Part shown: piece after piece, positions 44,090 to 53,430 of the stretch | How positions within the stretch are numbered: the first letter of the stretch is position 1 | Layout: each line of letters begins with the position of its first letter | Origin: Streptococcus hyointestinalis | GTDB taxonomy: Bacteria > Bacillota > Bacilli > Lactobacillales > Streptococcaceae | Direction: 5' to 3' | Assembly (NCBI RefSeq): GCF_900459405.1 | Contig: NZ_UHFN01000007.1 | Location: 1,798,001-1,862,000, forward strand | DNA: 64,000 nucleotides | Program-made: the position numbers and the translations under genes | The notes under the pieces: generated by a model | The model's database searches: none | Seen by the model: only the letters and a program-made list of their open reading frames with translations | Told to the model about the DNA's origin: nothing

Positions 44090-44868
44090 TAAAAATATTT
44101 CTCCAGTGTCACTGCGCTTTTCAGTCCTAACTGCTGTGCGATTTCTTGTGCTGTCTTTCCAGCAGCTTTTTCACCCAAGATATACTGTGTACGAAGCGAC
44201 TGAGCCGTTTCATTTGCTAGACCAATCGTCTCCAAATAAGCGCTCAATTTTTTAAAGTACCACTGCCTTGAGTAAGGTTTCCCTTTATGAGAAAAGAGAT
44301 AGCCTGTGTTTACCAGTTTTTTTTCAAGACAGCTAACCAAGGGCTTAGGCAACTTGACAATACGTACACAGTCCTTTTTCTCAAGACGGATAATGCCAAA
44401 CTCAAGGTCAATTCTCTCACTATCAAGGCGGGCAATTTCAGTCGGTGTCAGCCCCAACTCTATCATTAACAGCGCTATCAACTGACCATCTGTATCAGAA
44501 GTATCAGCGTAAAAGAGAGATTTGTCTAAAAGCTGCGGCTGCTTTGTGAGCTGAGGAGAGCTCGCTTGAGAGGCGACATGAAACTTATAAGCGTAATCAA
44601 GAACTCCCTCCCTGTACAAGAACCATAAAAACTGATTGAGCGTGGATTGTCTTCGCTTTTTGACAGCTGGTGACTTGGTCGAAAGCTTTTGCTCGTAGAG
44701 ACGCAATTTTTCAAATATCAGTTGATTATCAACATCTTCTAAAAACTGCTTGATGTCGTAGCGATAGTTCATTTGCGAATTTTGCGACAAACGCTTGTGC
44801 GCTAAAAAGTCATCTAACCAGTCAGTCAGTTTCTTTTGGGATGAGGTCATAGTCGTTGGTAAAGTCAT
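44089..44868 (-). CDS. XerD-like protein (degenerate tyrosine recombinase)
   Basis: 259 residues as read from 44868, or 253 from a second Met at 44850. Both starts overlap the end of cbpB and neither has a clear ribosome site. A SAM-like N-terminal core-binding domain ([24 protein letters not shown] in part) is followed by an integrase-like domain. The catalytic set is eroded. The usual H-x-L-R box near the end is replaced by [12 protein letters not shown], and the last residues EKYF keep a Tyr. It corresponds to the streptococcal XerD-like protein found in the scp operon, distinct from XerS. Recombinase activity is doubtful. Confidence 0.85.
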   Translation of the reverse strand: MTLPTTMTSSQKKLTDWLDDFLAHKRLSQNSQMNYRYDIKQFLEDVDNQLIFEKLRLYEQKLSTKSPAVKKRRQSTLNQFLWFLYREGVLDYAYKFHVASQASSPQLTKQPQLLDKSLFYADTSDTDGQLIALLMIELGLTPTEIARLDSERIDLEFGIIRLEKKDCVRIVKLPKPLVSCLEKKLVNTGYLFSHKGKPYSRQWYFKKLSAYLETIGLANETAQSLRTQYILGEKAAGKTAQEIAQQLGLKSAVTLEKYF

Positions 44869-45292
44869 GAAGCAGGCTGTTAACAGCTTTTAGGATAGAT
44901 TTTCGTGTGATAATCCCTTGAAAGACACCCTCGTCATCCACAACAGGCAAGAAAGGATAATCCACAAGCTTGTGCATAATCTCAGTCAAGTCAGCGTCCT
45001 TATGCAAAGGCTCAATCTTGGTATTGACCATAGGCGCAATGTCACTGCCAGTCACTTCCCAGTCTGACAAGTGGTGTTTAGCCTTATAGCTTAGCATATC
45101 AGCTATACTAATCGTCCCCACGTAAACCTTGTCTTTTGTGATAACAGGGACACGTGATAAGCCATTAGCACTCAAAACCAGCATAACATGGTCTGCGTTG
45201 TGGGTATCAATAAAAATCGCCAGCTCATCCGCAGGAATCAGATAGTGCTCCAAATGTTTTAATAGAAAATCTTCAAACGGTTTTGCAATCAT
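44822..45292 (-). CDS. cbpB: CBS-pair protein CbpB (YkuL/DarB type)
   Basis: 156 residues made of two CBS domains (about 20-75 and 85-145) with no other domain. Homologues in Firmicutes (DarB/CbpB) bind cyclic di-AMP and link potassium status to the stringent response. That is family knowledge. It overlaps the YfcE-type gene by 4 bp. trkA and trkH, also c-di-AMP-linked in relatives, are 3 kb away. Confidence 0.85.
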   Translation of the reverse strand: MIAKPFEDFLLKHLEHYLIPADELAIFIDTHNADHVMLVLSANGLSRVPVITKDKVYVGTISIADMLSYKAKHHLSDWEVTGSDIAPMVNTKIEPLHKDADLTEIMHKLVDYPFLPVVDDEGVFQGIITRKSILKAVNSLLHDFTNDYDLIPKETD

Positions 45293-45807
45293 CGTGTAAA
45301 CTCCTGTGATAATTGTGGGTATAGCTCATGGTTGCGGGTGTAAAAGTCTACTTTTATGGTCGTATCTGTCACTGTAACAAGAGCGTAGAGTTTTTCCATC
45401 ACATCACCTCGTGGCTGCAAGACACTTCCTGGATTGATAAAGACAATGTCCTCCATGCGCCAAGCACTAGCTCTATGCAAATGCCCATATAAACAAATAT
45501 CAGCGCCAGCCTCTTGGGCAAATAAATCCAGTCTATCCCACATAAAGTTAATCTGATAGAGATGTCCATGGGTCTGTGCAATCGTTATCCCATTAAGCTC
45601 GACGACATTATTTTCAGGATAGCCGTCATCATAGTCACAATTGCCACGCACCACATAAATCCCATCCCAAACAGGGTCAGAACTCTTGAGCTCAGAATCT
45701 CCATTATGGAAAATAGCATCCACCTTGCCTTGGTATCTGTCCTTGATATCTTTGACAATGTCATAATCACCGTGTGAGTCGCTCATTACTACAAATTGTG
45801 TTGCCAT
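45289..45807 (-). CDS. YfcE-family metallophosphoesterase
   Basis: 172 residues with a calcineurin-like fold: MSDSHGDYD (metal ligands Asp, His, Asp), [24 protein letters not shown]-like QTHGHLYQ and YGHLHRAS. It is a phosphodiesterase of unknown natural substrate, probably Mn-dependent. It sits between the NTP pyrophosphatase gene and cbpB with overlaps at both ends (19 bp and 4 bp). Confidence 0.9.
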   Translation of the reverse strand: MATQFVVMSDSHGDYDIVKDIKDRYQGKVDAIFHNGDSELKSSDPVWDGIYVVRGNCDYDDGYPENNVVELNGITIAQTHGHLYQINFMWDRLDLFAQEAGADICLYGHLHRASAWRMEDIVFINPGSVLQPRGDVMEKLYALVTVTDTTIKVDFYTRNHELYPQLSQEFTR

Positions 45808-46760
45808 TGTGGAAATACCTCCATCAGTTTTTTAACTGCCTGTCCTCTGTGAGATTGGGCATTTTTTTCTTCAGCAGAGAGTTCCGCTGCTGTACGTCCT
45901 GTGTGTCCAACCAGAAAAAGTGGGTCATAGCCAAAGCCATTTTCTCCTCTTGGCTCTACACCGATGTAGCCTTCCCAGTCTGCTTCAACCACTAGGCTTT
46001 CTTTATTTGGAGCTGCAACGACCAAGGTCGTGTGAAATTGAGCGCTTCTGTCTTCTGGCTCAAATACCATAGCCAGCTCATGGAGGAGCTTAGCGTTATT
46101 CTTAGCGTCTGTGGCATCTGGTCCTGAAAAGCGAGCGGACCACACGCCTGGAAGCCCACCTAGCGCATCCACCTTGAGCCCTGAGTCGTCTGCCAACACC
46201 ATTTTACCGGTTAAGCGTGAGATAGTCTCTGCCTTGAGGCGAGCATTTCCCTCAAAGGTCATACCCGTCTCCTCAACCTCTGGCAAGTCTGGATAGTCGT
46301 TGAGGTTTTGTACGGTGATACCGAGCTTAGCAAACAACTGACGAAATTCTTTGGTTTTGCCTTCATTGCGTGTCGCAATCAAAATGGTATCGCCAAAATC
46401 AAGCTCAGCACCATCTAAGAAAGCAGATAATTCTACACCACCTTTTGGCACATGAACAAACAGCACCTTTTCCTTTTCAACAACAAGCACTGCTCCTTTG
46501 TGAGCCACCGCTTTTAACGAACGGTTTTCAAGCGCATTTATCAGCTCCAAATAAAAATGAATCAAGCGATAAGGTGAGCTGTACTTAATCACACCCAGTG
46601 CGATTTTAAAGTGATTGTCCTCATTCAATAGGAGATTGTTTAAAGACGTCACAATCAAGTCAAGCTCAGCAGAGGAGAAAGAAAATCTAAACCCATCTCC
46701 TTCAAGTTTGCCGACATACCAGTCTTTGTCATCTTTATATTCAAATATTTTTTCTGTCAT
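45789..46760 (-). CDS. rdgB: Non-canonical purine NTP pyrophosphatase (RdgB/HAM1) with N-terminal extension
   Basis: 323 residues from ATG 46760, which overlaps the murI stop as ATGA. The longer frame upstream lies inside murI. The C-terminal domain (about 125-323) is a complete ITPase: [13 protein letters not shown] (128-139), [22 protein letters not shown] and SHRG. It removes ITP, dITP and XTP from nucleotide pools. The first 124 residues form an extra domain found in streptococcal versions, with no motif I recognise. Confidence 0.93.
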   Translation of the reverse strand: MTEKIFEYKDDKDWYVGKLEGDGFRFSFSSAELDLIVTSLNNLLLNEDNHFKIALGVIKYSSPYRLIHFYLELINALENRSLKAVAHKGAVLVVEKEKVLFVHVPKGGVELSAFLDGAELDFGDTILIATRNEGKTKEFRQLFAKLGITVQNLNDYPDLPEVEETGMTFEGNARLKAETISRLTGKMVLADDSGLKVDALGGLPGVWSARFSGPDATDAKNNAKLLHELAMVFEPEDRSAQFHTTLVVAAPNKESLVVEADWEGYIGVEPRGENGFGYDPLFLVGHTGRTAAELSAEEKNAQSHRGQAVKKLMEVFPQWQHNL

Positions 46761-47551
46761 AAATCGATATGCTCCACAGTAATTTTTCTTCCCATCCATT
46801 GCTCGGCAATTTCTTTAAAGCCCTTGGGACTGGCTGTTGTGTAAAAGTGATGTTGTGCTTCTTTTTGCTTACGATTGCGGTTAATCTCAAAGTAATTGAG
46901 CAAGACAGAAATATCATGCACCGTCTCAGCTCCGCTATCAATGAGTTTGACTGACTGCCCCATCACATTTTGGATAATTGGTCTTAGTAAAGGATAATGC
47001 GTACAGCCTAGAATAAGCGTGTCAACCTTGCCCACTAGAGGTGCCAAGGTCTCATAGACCACCTTTTTAGCAACACTTGAGGTCATCTGGTTGGACTCAA
47101 CGATAGGCGCAAACTTGGGACAAGAAAGGCTCTCCACCTCCATCTCAGGCGCTAGGCGCTGGATTTTATCACGATAAGTATCCGATTTGACCGTCATGGG
47201 AGTGCCGATGACGCCGATTTTTCCTGTCTGCGTGGACTTAATGGCTGCGCTAGCACCGGGCAAAATAACCCCCAAAACAGGAATGCTCAGCTGCTCTTTG
47301 ATTTCCTTCCAGACAACAGCCGTTGCGGTATTGCAGGCAATGACAATCATCTTGACATTTTGTGTTAATAAGAAATTGACCATCTGCCAAGTGTATTCTC
47401 TGATTTGCTCGGCTGGTCTTGGACCATAGGGAGCACGTGCTTGATCCCCGATAAAAATAATCTCTTCTTCTGGCAGTTGCTTAAACATCTCTTTGACGAC
47501 AGTCAAGCCACCAACACCAGAGTCCAAAAAACCGATTGGACGATTATCCAT
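46757..47551 (-). CDS. murI: Glutamate racemase
   Basis: Converts L-Glu to D-Glu for MurD. 264 residues. The two catalytic Cys are Cys73 (IACNTATA) and Cys183 (LGCTHYPLL), and the N-terminal [11 protein letters not shown] holds the catalytic Asp. It is the first gene of the nine-gene operon to yidD and overlaps rdgB by 4 bp. Confidence 0.97.
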   Translation of the reverse strand: MDNRPIGFLDSGVGGLTVVKEMFKQLPEEEIIFIGDQARAPYGPRPAEQIREYTWQMVNFLLTQNVKMIVIACNTATAVVWKEIKEQLSIPVLGVILPGASAAIKSTQTGKIGVIGTPMTVKSDTYRDKIQRLAPEMEVESLSCPKFAPIVESNQMTSSVAKKVVYETLAPLVGKVDTLILGCTHYPLLRPIIQNVMGQSVKLIDSGAETVHDISVLLNYFEINRNRKQKEAQHHFYTTASPKGFKEIAEQWMGRKITVEHIDL

Positions 47552-47577
47552 ATCTTCTCCTTCTTTGCCTATCTTGC

Positions 47578-47612
47578 TAAAAAAGAGTTTGAGACCTCTG
47601 CCCCAAACTCTC
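47578..47612 (-). terminator. Terminator downstream of yneF
   Basis: AGAGTTTG and CAAACTCT pair around a 12-base loop, followed by TTTTTTAG on the minus strand. It lies 80 bp after yneF and before the murI start. Confidence 0.7.
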
Positions 47613-47691
47613 TCATCATCTGAGCTAAGCCTGACCCAAATTTAAGTTTAGTGGACACTGACTCACTCTTTTGGACAATCTTGTTGACTGT

Positions 47692-47934
47692 CTATTTTTT
47701 GCCTTTATTGGCAGCTGCTTTTGATTGTCTGATAATGTTGCGATAGGTTTGTTGAATCTTAGCTTCGCTTGGTTTTTGTCCCATTTGGCTCATCATCTCA
47801 CGAATAGCATCTGGTGTTAGGCGAGGATATTCACTGACTTCTTTGGTGAACTGACGGCGAGCAATAAAAATCCCCCCAACAGCTCCCGCAAAAAGCGCAA
47901 TGATAACCAATAAAATCCAAAGTGCAGTATTCAT
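47692..47934 (-). CDS. yneF: YneF family protein (UPF0154)
   Basis: 80 residues: one N-terminal transmembrane helix ([21 protein letters not shown] in part) then a conserved helical tail [27 protein letters not shown] in part. Widespread in Firmicutes, function unknown. It stands alone between murI and lysA. Confidence 0.92.
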   Translation of the reverse strand: MNTALWILLVIIALFAGAVGGIFIARRQFTKEVSEYPRLTPDAIREMMSQMGQKPSEAKIQQTYRNIIRQSKAAANKGKK

Positions 47935-48019
47935 TCTAGCATTCTCCTCTATAAATTCTCTTACCCATTATACCAAAATAAAGATATAGAGACAAGAAAA
48001 CAAGCGCTTCCTTGCTATC

Positions 48020-49270
48020 TTATTTGTCAAAATCAAAGCCATACAAAGTGTTGAAATAATCCTCTGGCGTCTCAGCACGTCGAATCATACGAGCTGTACC
48101 ATCTTCTTGCAGGAGAATCTCAGCTGAGCGCAGACGACCATTGTAGTTGTAGCCCATTGAAAAGCCGTGCGCTCCTGTATCGTGAATAACAAGTGTGTCA
48201 CCAATTCTAGCCTCAGGCAATTCACGATTTTTGGCAAATTTATCATTATTTTCACATAGAGAGCCAACCACATCAACTGTTTCCAGTTTACCGTTTGGGT
48301 TAGTGAGATTAGTGATGTGATGGTAAGCATCGTACATAGCAGGGCGCAGGAGATTGACTGCACAAGCGTCCAGTCCGATGTAGGTGCGATAGGTTTCTTT
48401 TCGGTGCAAGACCTTTGTGATGAGATGACCGTGTGGCGCTAGCATGTAACGTCCAAGCTCTGTGTAAATGCTGATGTGCCCTAGGCCATTTGGCACCAAA
48501 ATCTTATCAAACTGCTCATGGACACCTTGTCCAATTGTAGTGATATCATTTTGACGATTTTCTGGTGTATAATCCACACCGATACCACCAGACAGATTGA
48601 TAAAGTCAAGCGAGATACCAAGTTCATTCTTCAGCTCAACAGCCAGCTCAAAGAGCTGAGAGGCAAGTGTTGGATAGTAATCATTGGTCACTGTATTTGA
48701 CGCCAAAAAGGCATGAAGACCAAGGGAAGTGACACCTTTTTCTGCTAATTCTTTGTAGCCTTTAAAGAGCTGCTCCTTGGTCATCCCAAACTTGGACTCT
48801 TCTGGATGATCCATGATGTCTGTGCCTAGCGCAAAGACACCTCCAGGATTGAAGCGAAGCGACAATTTATCCGGCAGACCGCACGTTTTTTCTAAAAAGG
48901 CAATGTCCTCATAAGCATCAAGGTTGATGGTCGCTCCAATCTCACGGGCGTAGACAAACTCTTCTGGGCGTGTGTCGTTTGAGGTAAAGCTAATCTCAGA
49001 AGCACTAAAGCCCACTTTATGGCTCATCATCAGCTCCACATCTGTCGCACAGTCAACACCACACCCCTCTTCTTTTAAAATCTTCAAAATCGTTGGATTG
49101 GGTGTTGCCTTGACCGCAAAATACTCCTTGAACCCCTCGTTCCATGAAAAGGCTGCATTTACCGCACGAGCCGTCTCTCTGATACCTTTTTCGTCATAGA
49201 GGTGAAAGGGTGTTGAAAATTGCTCAGTGATAAGGTCTACTTGCTCTTTACTCACAAATGGTGTCTTCAT
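48020..49270 (-). CDS. lysA: Diaminopimelate decarboxylase
   Basis: PLP-dependent enzyme making L-lysine from meso-diaminopimelate. 416 residues. The PLP Lys is in YFAVKATPNPT. The glycine-rich phosphate site is NLSGGIGVDY, and SLCENNDKFAKNREL supplies the substrate Cys region. Lys is the third residue of the streptococcal peptide stem, so this gene links to the murein genes here. The other lys genes are not in the window. Its promoter region (49271-49362) ends where the IS at 49363 begins, so upstream control may have changed. Confidence 0.94.
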   Translation of the reverse strand: MKTPFVSKEQVDLITEQFSTPFHLYDEKGIRETARAVNAAFSWNEGFKEYFAVKATPNPTILKILKEEGCGVDCATDVELMMSHKVGFSASEISFTSNDTRPEEFVYAREIGATINLDAYEDIAFLEKTCGLPDKLSLRFNPGGVFALGTDIMDHPEESKFGMTKEQLFKGYKELAEKGVTSLGLHAFLASNTVTNDYYPTLASQLFELAVELKNELGISLDFINLSGGIGVDYTPENRQNDITTIGQGVHEQFDKILVPNGLGHISIYTELGRYMLAPHGHLITKVLHRKETYRTYIGLDACAVNLLRPAMYDAYHHITNLTNPNGKLETVDVVGSLCENNDKFAKNRELPEARIGDTLVIHDTGAHGFSMGYNYNGRLRSAEILLQEDGTARMIRRAETPEDYFNTLYGFDFDK

Positions 49271-49362
49271 ATCGTATTCTCCTTTGGTGTGTTGCTCCTA
49301 TTATAGCATAAAAATGATAATTTTATAGAAAATTCTGACAAGAAAGCCCACAAAAAAACTCC

Positions 49363-50894
49363 AAAATTCTCAAAGTAAGTTCTAGTCTGTCTTAAAAACT
49401 GGAAATTAGACTGAGACAAAAAAATAAGGTAGAACTTACTATGGGACAAGTTGGTAACTAATAATGAAAAACAAACACTTAACTCTCTCTGATCGCAATG
49501 ATATTCAAATAGGAATTGAACAGCTAAAGACCTTTTCGGCTATAGCAGCTAAGTTAGGAAAAGACCCGTCCACAATCTCAAAAGAAGTTCGGAGAAATAA
49601 GGTGATAAAAGAGAACTCTAGTACTTCCAATTGTGAGGCCTGTCCTCTTCTCAAAAAGGCTCCCTACGTTTGTAATGCCTGTCCAAAAAAGAGAAGCAAC
49701 TGCGGATACCAAAAACAGTTCTACTACGCCAAAAGAGCTCAGCTTGACTATGAAGCTAAGCTCTCGGAGTCGAGAACAGGCGTTGCCCTAAACAAGGAAG
49801 AATTCTATAAAATGGACGCTATTGTCTCTTCTGCCATCCAAAAGGGACAACACCTCAACCACATCATCGCCTCCAATGAACTGTCGGCATCCAGAGCTTC
49901 TATCTACAGATACCTTGAAAAGGGCTATCTGTCCACAAAGCCTATTGATTTCCCCCGTGTCGTGAAATTCAGAAAGCGGAGAACCAGAAATCTCCAACCC
50001 ATTCCTAAAACTGCTAGAGAAGGACGGTCTTACGAGGACTTCCAAGGCTTTCTTACTAAGAATGATATCAGCTACTGGCTGGAAATGGACACCGTTACTG
50101 GAAGGATTGGAGGAAAGGTACTTCTCACTTTTAACCTCTCCTACTGCAACTTTATTTTCGCTCGGTTACTGGATAATAAAACAGCTAATGAGGTCGCTAA
50201 ACACCTCTACGCTATCAAGAATGACCTACACCAGAAAGAGATGAGCTTCTGCGAACTATTCCCTGTCATTCTGACCGATAATGGCGGTGAATTCGCTAGA
50301 GTAGACGATATCGAAATGGATGTTCGTGGAGAATCTAAACTCTTCTTCTGCGACCCAAATCGTTCTGACCAGAAGGGGAGAATTGAGAAAAATCACACGC
50401 TTATCAGAGATATTCTCCCTAAAGGAACTAGCTTCGATAACTTGACACAGGAGGACATCAACCTAGTTTGTTCACATGTCAACAGCGTCAAACGAGCTTC
50501 TTTCAACGGAAAATCAGCCTATGAACTCTTTACCTTTACCTACGGTGAGAAAGTGGCAACACTTCTCGGTATCTCTAAAATTGACCCTGAAAACGTCATC
50601 CAATCACCTCGATTATTAGATAAATAATCGCTAGTTTTTATCAGAAAATAATTTCAAAATAGAAAGGAACTTGTCCCGTCCTAAATTCCAGATGACTAGA
50701 ACTTACTTTGAGACGTCTCAGAGCCAGTAACTTTAGTGTACCCTTTTTTCAATATTTTCAGGCCTAAAACTCACTATTATCAGCATTTTTAGTCAAAAAA
50801 GAACTTAGTCTGAGACTAAATTCTGTTGATTTTATGCAGTTTTCTCAGAGTAACTTCTGGAAGGACGGGAACTAGAACTTACTTTGAGAATTTA
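49363..50894 (+). mobile_element. Second IS30-type element, copy 2 (1532 bp)
   Basis: Same terminal inverted repeats as copy 1 and flanked by CC on both sides (49361-49362 and 50895-50896). It inserted in the gap between lysA and the Bax-inhibitor gene. One base shorter than copy 1 because of an indel in the 3' non-coding part. The stretch 50628-50894 has no gene. Confidence 0.9.
49464..50627 (+). CDS. IS30-family transposase with Cys-rich insert (copy 2)
   Basis: 387 residues, intact, same domains and catalytic residues as copy 1. About forty base differences from copy 1 fall within 49877-50240, while the rest differs at only about six positions. This indicates a mosaic origin. Confidence 0.92.
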   Translation: MKNKHLTLSDRNDIQIGIEQLKTFSAIAAKLGKDPSTISKEVRRNKVIKENSSTSNCEACPLLKKAPYVCNACPKKRSNCGYQKQFYYAKRAQLDYEAKLSESRTGVALNKEEFYKMDAIVSSAIQKGQHLNHIIASNELSASRASIYRYLEKGYLSTKPIDFPRVVKFRKRRTRNLQPIPKTAREGRSYEDFQGFLTKNDISYWLEMDTVTGRIGGKVLLTFNLSYCNFIFARLLDNKTANEVAKHLYAIKNDLHQKEMSFCELFPVILTDNGGEFARVDDIEMDVRGESKLFFCDPNRSDQKGRIEKNHTLIRDILPKGTSFDNLTQEDINLVCSHVNSVKRASFNGKSAYELFTFTYGEKVATLLGISKIDPENVIQSPRLLDK

Positions 50895-50898
50895 CCCC

Positions 50899-50924
50899 CA
50901 AAAAAACTGGGTCGCCCCAGTTTT
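50899..50924 (-). terminator. Terminator of the Bax-inhibitor gene
   Basis: AAAACTGGG and CCCAGTTTT stem with a short loop, followed by T7 on the minus strand. It lies directly after the stop codon and next to the IS end. Confidence 0.8.
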
Positions 50925-50929
50925 GACTC

Positions 50930-51616
50930 TTAATCGTTATCGCCAAAGAGGCGTAGTAAACTTAGAAACAGGTTGATAAAGTCAAGGTAGAGGTTTAGCG
51001 CCATCGAAATCGCCCATCCATCTGTCGTACGACCACCCGTTGATTGGTAAACACGCTTGATGAGCTGATTGTCATAAGCAATCAAACCTGAAAAAATCGC
51101 AACTGATAAGAGACTGATGATGTAGCTCATTGTGCCATTAGCAAAGAAGATATTGAGCACACTTGCGATAATAACACCAATCAAAAGCGCCATAGCAGCC
51201 TTGGCAATGCCTGACAAATCACGCTTGACAACCACACCGATCAACGCCATCACTAAGAATACGCCCATAGCTGATAAAAATGCCTGCAAAACAACAGCCT
51301 GTGCATAAGTTGCGATAATAAAGCTAAGCGTAAAGCCATTGAGCGCCGAATAAACTAAAAACAAAGGCAGAGCCGCTGGCGTGTTCTTGCGAGCTGCGCT
51401 ACTTGCGCTAAAGACTAAAACCAACTCCAGGATACAAGCTCCGTAGTAAATCACAGGATTAGAGTAGCTGGCAATCAAATTATCTGTAAAGACATAAAGC
51501 ATTAAGTACGACACAAAAGCAGACAGACCAATCCCCATGCCAACCAGTCCATAAATCTTGGCAAAGAAACGATTGAGACCAGCGTCGCTCTGTGTATAAA
51601 TCACATTATCATTCAT
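50930..51616 (-). CDS. Bax inhibitor-1/YccA family membrane protein
   Basis: 228 residues with seven hydrophobic helices. The family segment [14 protein letters not shown] contains the paired Asp near the C-terminus and is followed by [20 protein letters not shown]. Related bacterial BI-1 proteins act as pH-sensitive calcium leak channels; the role here is unproven. It is monocistronic. Confidence 0.9.
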   Translation of the reverse strand: MNDNVIYTQSDAGLNRFFAKIYGLVGMGIGLSAFVSYLMLYVFTDNLIASYSNPVIYYGACILELVLVFSASSAARKNTPAALPLFLVYSALNGFTLSFIIATYAQAVVLQAFLSAMGVFLVMALIGVVVKRDLSGIAKAAMALLIGVIIASVLNIFFANGTMSYIISLLSVAIFSGLIAYDNQLIKRVYQSTGGRTTDGWAISMALNLYLDFINLFLSLLRLFGDND

Positions 51617-51710
51617 ATCAATGTCCTCTCAACTTGTAATAGTCCTATTCTAACATAAAAGCTTCTTAAACGTCTATTATTTGTACCCTTTTTGAAAAAT
51701 CAGGGAGAAG

Positions 51711-51736
51711 AAAAAGCCAAGCAAAGCCCAGCTTTT
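51711..51736 (-). terminator. Weak hairpin after the HD-domain gene
   Basis: AAAAGCTGGGC and GCTTGGCTTTTT pair with several G-U pairs and end in T5 on the minus strand. It overlaps the stop codon of the HD gene. Confidence 0.4.
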
Positions 51737-52238
51737 AGTGATGATGACTACCTAGCAGTTTTCTGCTGTAAGCAATCGGTTTTTTGAACCATTTTTTCAA
51801 GGGACGAGACGCTTCACGCACCGCCCAGTATTTGTCAACCATGGTGACGATGTAGCCTTCCTTGTAGCGTGGCGGCGCAATAGTCGCTCCCCACATGTGT
51901 TTTAGGATAATATCTTCTTCACGTTTATTCAGTGTCGTGACTTTTCTCGCATTACGCACGGCAATGCGTGGGTGCACCCAAGCGTGTCCTTTGTTGAACT
52001 TGGTTGTGCGCCAATCGTAGTAGAAAAAGTCATGTAGCAGCCCACCACGTGCTGTACTTTTAGCGTCCCAACCGAGACGCTTGGCAATTTTATAGCTGGT
52101 GTAGCTGACATTTATCGAATGTTCTAGTCTAGTAGAGTGGTGATGTTGGACAATACCATCTAACTTTTGAAAGCGAGGATGGTCAATGAGCGGTCCAACA
52201 AGAGACATGTATTCTTTATCTTTTTTATAAGATTTCAT
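51735..52238 (-). CDS. HD-domain hydrolase
   Basis: 167 residues from ATG 52238, six bases after AGAGGTG. The upstream GTG overlaps that ribosome site. Metal-ligand pattern HHHSTRLEHSINVSY...GGLLHDFFYYDW...H...D is typical of small HD phosphohydrolases (H, HD, D). It may act on nucleotides; the substrate is unknown. It ends with a GSHHH tail. It lies 37 bp downstream of the TrmH-type gene and is probably co-transcribed. Confidence 0.85.
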   Translation of the reverse strand: MKSYKKDKEYMSLVGPLIDHPRFQKLDGIVQHHHSTRLEHSINVSYTSYKIAKRLGWDAKSTARGGLLHDFFYYDWRTTKFNKGHAWVHPRIAVRNARKVTTLNKREEDIILKHMWGATIAPPRYKEGYIVTMVDKYWAVREASRPLKKWFKKPIAYSRKLLGSHHH

Positions 52239-52274
52239 CACAATCACCTCTATAGTCTATTATACCACGTTGAC

Positions 52275-53012
52275 TTAAATAAGACTGAAAATAAGAATCC
52301 CCGCAGCGACAGCGACATTGAGGCTCTCAGCCTGCCCAGGCATGTCGATATGCACCAGATAATCCGCACGCTGTTCCATCTCGTCTGAGATACCTTGTCC
52401 TTCATTTCCCATGACAAGGGCAAAGGAAGAAAACTTGTCAAGCTGACGATAGTCGATTGAATCTTTTGATAAGGTACTGGCTAAGAGTGGAATCTTGTGC
52501 GCTGTTACATCATCCAGTACACGAGACATGGGCATACGGTAGATAGGGAGATGAAAGTGGCTACCCTGCATGGAACGCAGTGTCTTTTGGCTGTAGATGT
52601 CTGCTGACTTGTCAGAGACGATAACTGCATCAAAACCAGCAGCGTCCGCTGTGCGAATCATGGTACCGACATTTCCAGGGTCTTGCACATCCTCCAAAAT
52701 CAAAAAACGCCCATTGCTAGCCTTCCATTTTTTACTCTCTAGCGCTATTTCAGCGACGATACCTTGTGGTGTTTGCGACTCTGTCAGTTCTTTTAGCACA
52801 TCATAGGAAACGACAACGACCTGTCCTTCATCACCCACACGCTCTAAAAAATCCTCCGTCACAAAGATACGCAAAATAGCAGCTTTATTTGCCCTAGCTT
52901 CTTCGTATAAATGCCAGCCCTCAATCAGGTAGGACGTCTTACGATACTTTTTTTGGAGCAATTTTTTAGTCTTTTTGATGAGATTATTTGCTTTTGAGGT
53001 TATAATAGTCAT
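52275..53012 (-). CDS. TrmH/SpoU-family RNA 2'-O-methyltransferase
   Basis: 245 residues from ATG 53012. An upstream TTG lies in the promoter. The N-terminal substrate-binding domain (KTSYLIEGWHLYEEA) precedes the SPOUT core: EDVQDPGNVGTMIRTADAAG in part, LVMGNEGQGIS and IDMPGQAESLNVAVAAGI, the knot and SAM site. The RNA target cannot be assigned. An extended -10 (TGTTATACT) lies six bases before the ATG with no ribosome site, which suggests a leaderless mRNA. Confidence 0.9.
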   Translation of the reverse strand: MTIITSKANNLIKKTKKLLQKKYRKTSYLIEGWHLYEEARANKAAILRIFVTEDFLERVGDEGQVVVVSYDVLKELTESQTPQGIVAEIALESKKWKASNGRFLILEDVQDPGNVGTMIRTADAAGFDAVIVSDKSADIYSQKTLRSMQGSHFHLPIYRMPMSRVLDDVTAHKIPLLASTLSKDSIDYRQLDKFSSFALVMGNEGQGISDEMEQRADYLVHIDMPGQAESLNVAVAAGILIFSLI

Positions 53013-53064
53013 AGAGAAAGTATAACACAAATCCTACAAGATTGAAAAAACAAAGGAGGAGAAC

Positions 53065-53343
53065 ATGAAAAAAGTACGTATGCTTGTGTCTGGGCGTGTT
53101 CAGGGAGTTGGCTTTCGCTACTCCACCTATGCTCTCGCACTAGAAATTGGTGACATCTACGGTCGTGTCTGGAATAACGATGACGGTACCGTCGAGATTC
53201 TCGCTCAATCCGATGATAATAGCAAAATGGCAGCCTTTATCAAAGGTGTCAGACAAGGTCCCTCTCAGTGGGCAAAAGTCACTTATGTGGATGTGAAGAT
53301 GGACAACTTCCCCGATTATCACGATTTTAAAATCGCCAATTAA
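53065..53343 (+). CDS. acyP: Acylphosphatase
   Basis: 92 residues. Catalytic Arg in VQGVGFRYST and catalytic Asn in GRVWNNDDGTVEI. It hydrolyses carboxyl-phosphate bonds. GGAGGAG precedes the ATG. It is divergent from the TrmH-type gene and upstream of yidC; the same pairing with yidC occurs in other streptococci. Confidence 0.95.
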   Translation: MKKVRMLVSGRVQGVGFRYSTYALALEIGDIYGRVWNNDDGTVEILAQSDDNSKMAAFIKGVRQGPSQWAKVTYVDVKMDNFPDYHDFKIAN

Positions 53344-53430
53344 AAATCCGTCTCAAGAACTATTGTATTCTACCTAAAAAAAAAGTAAAATAGTAAGGTA
53401 AGACTAAAATTTAGAAAAAGGATTATATCA

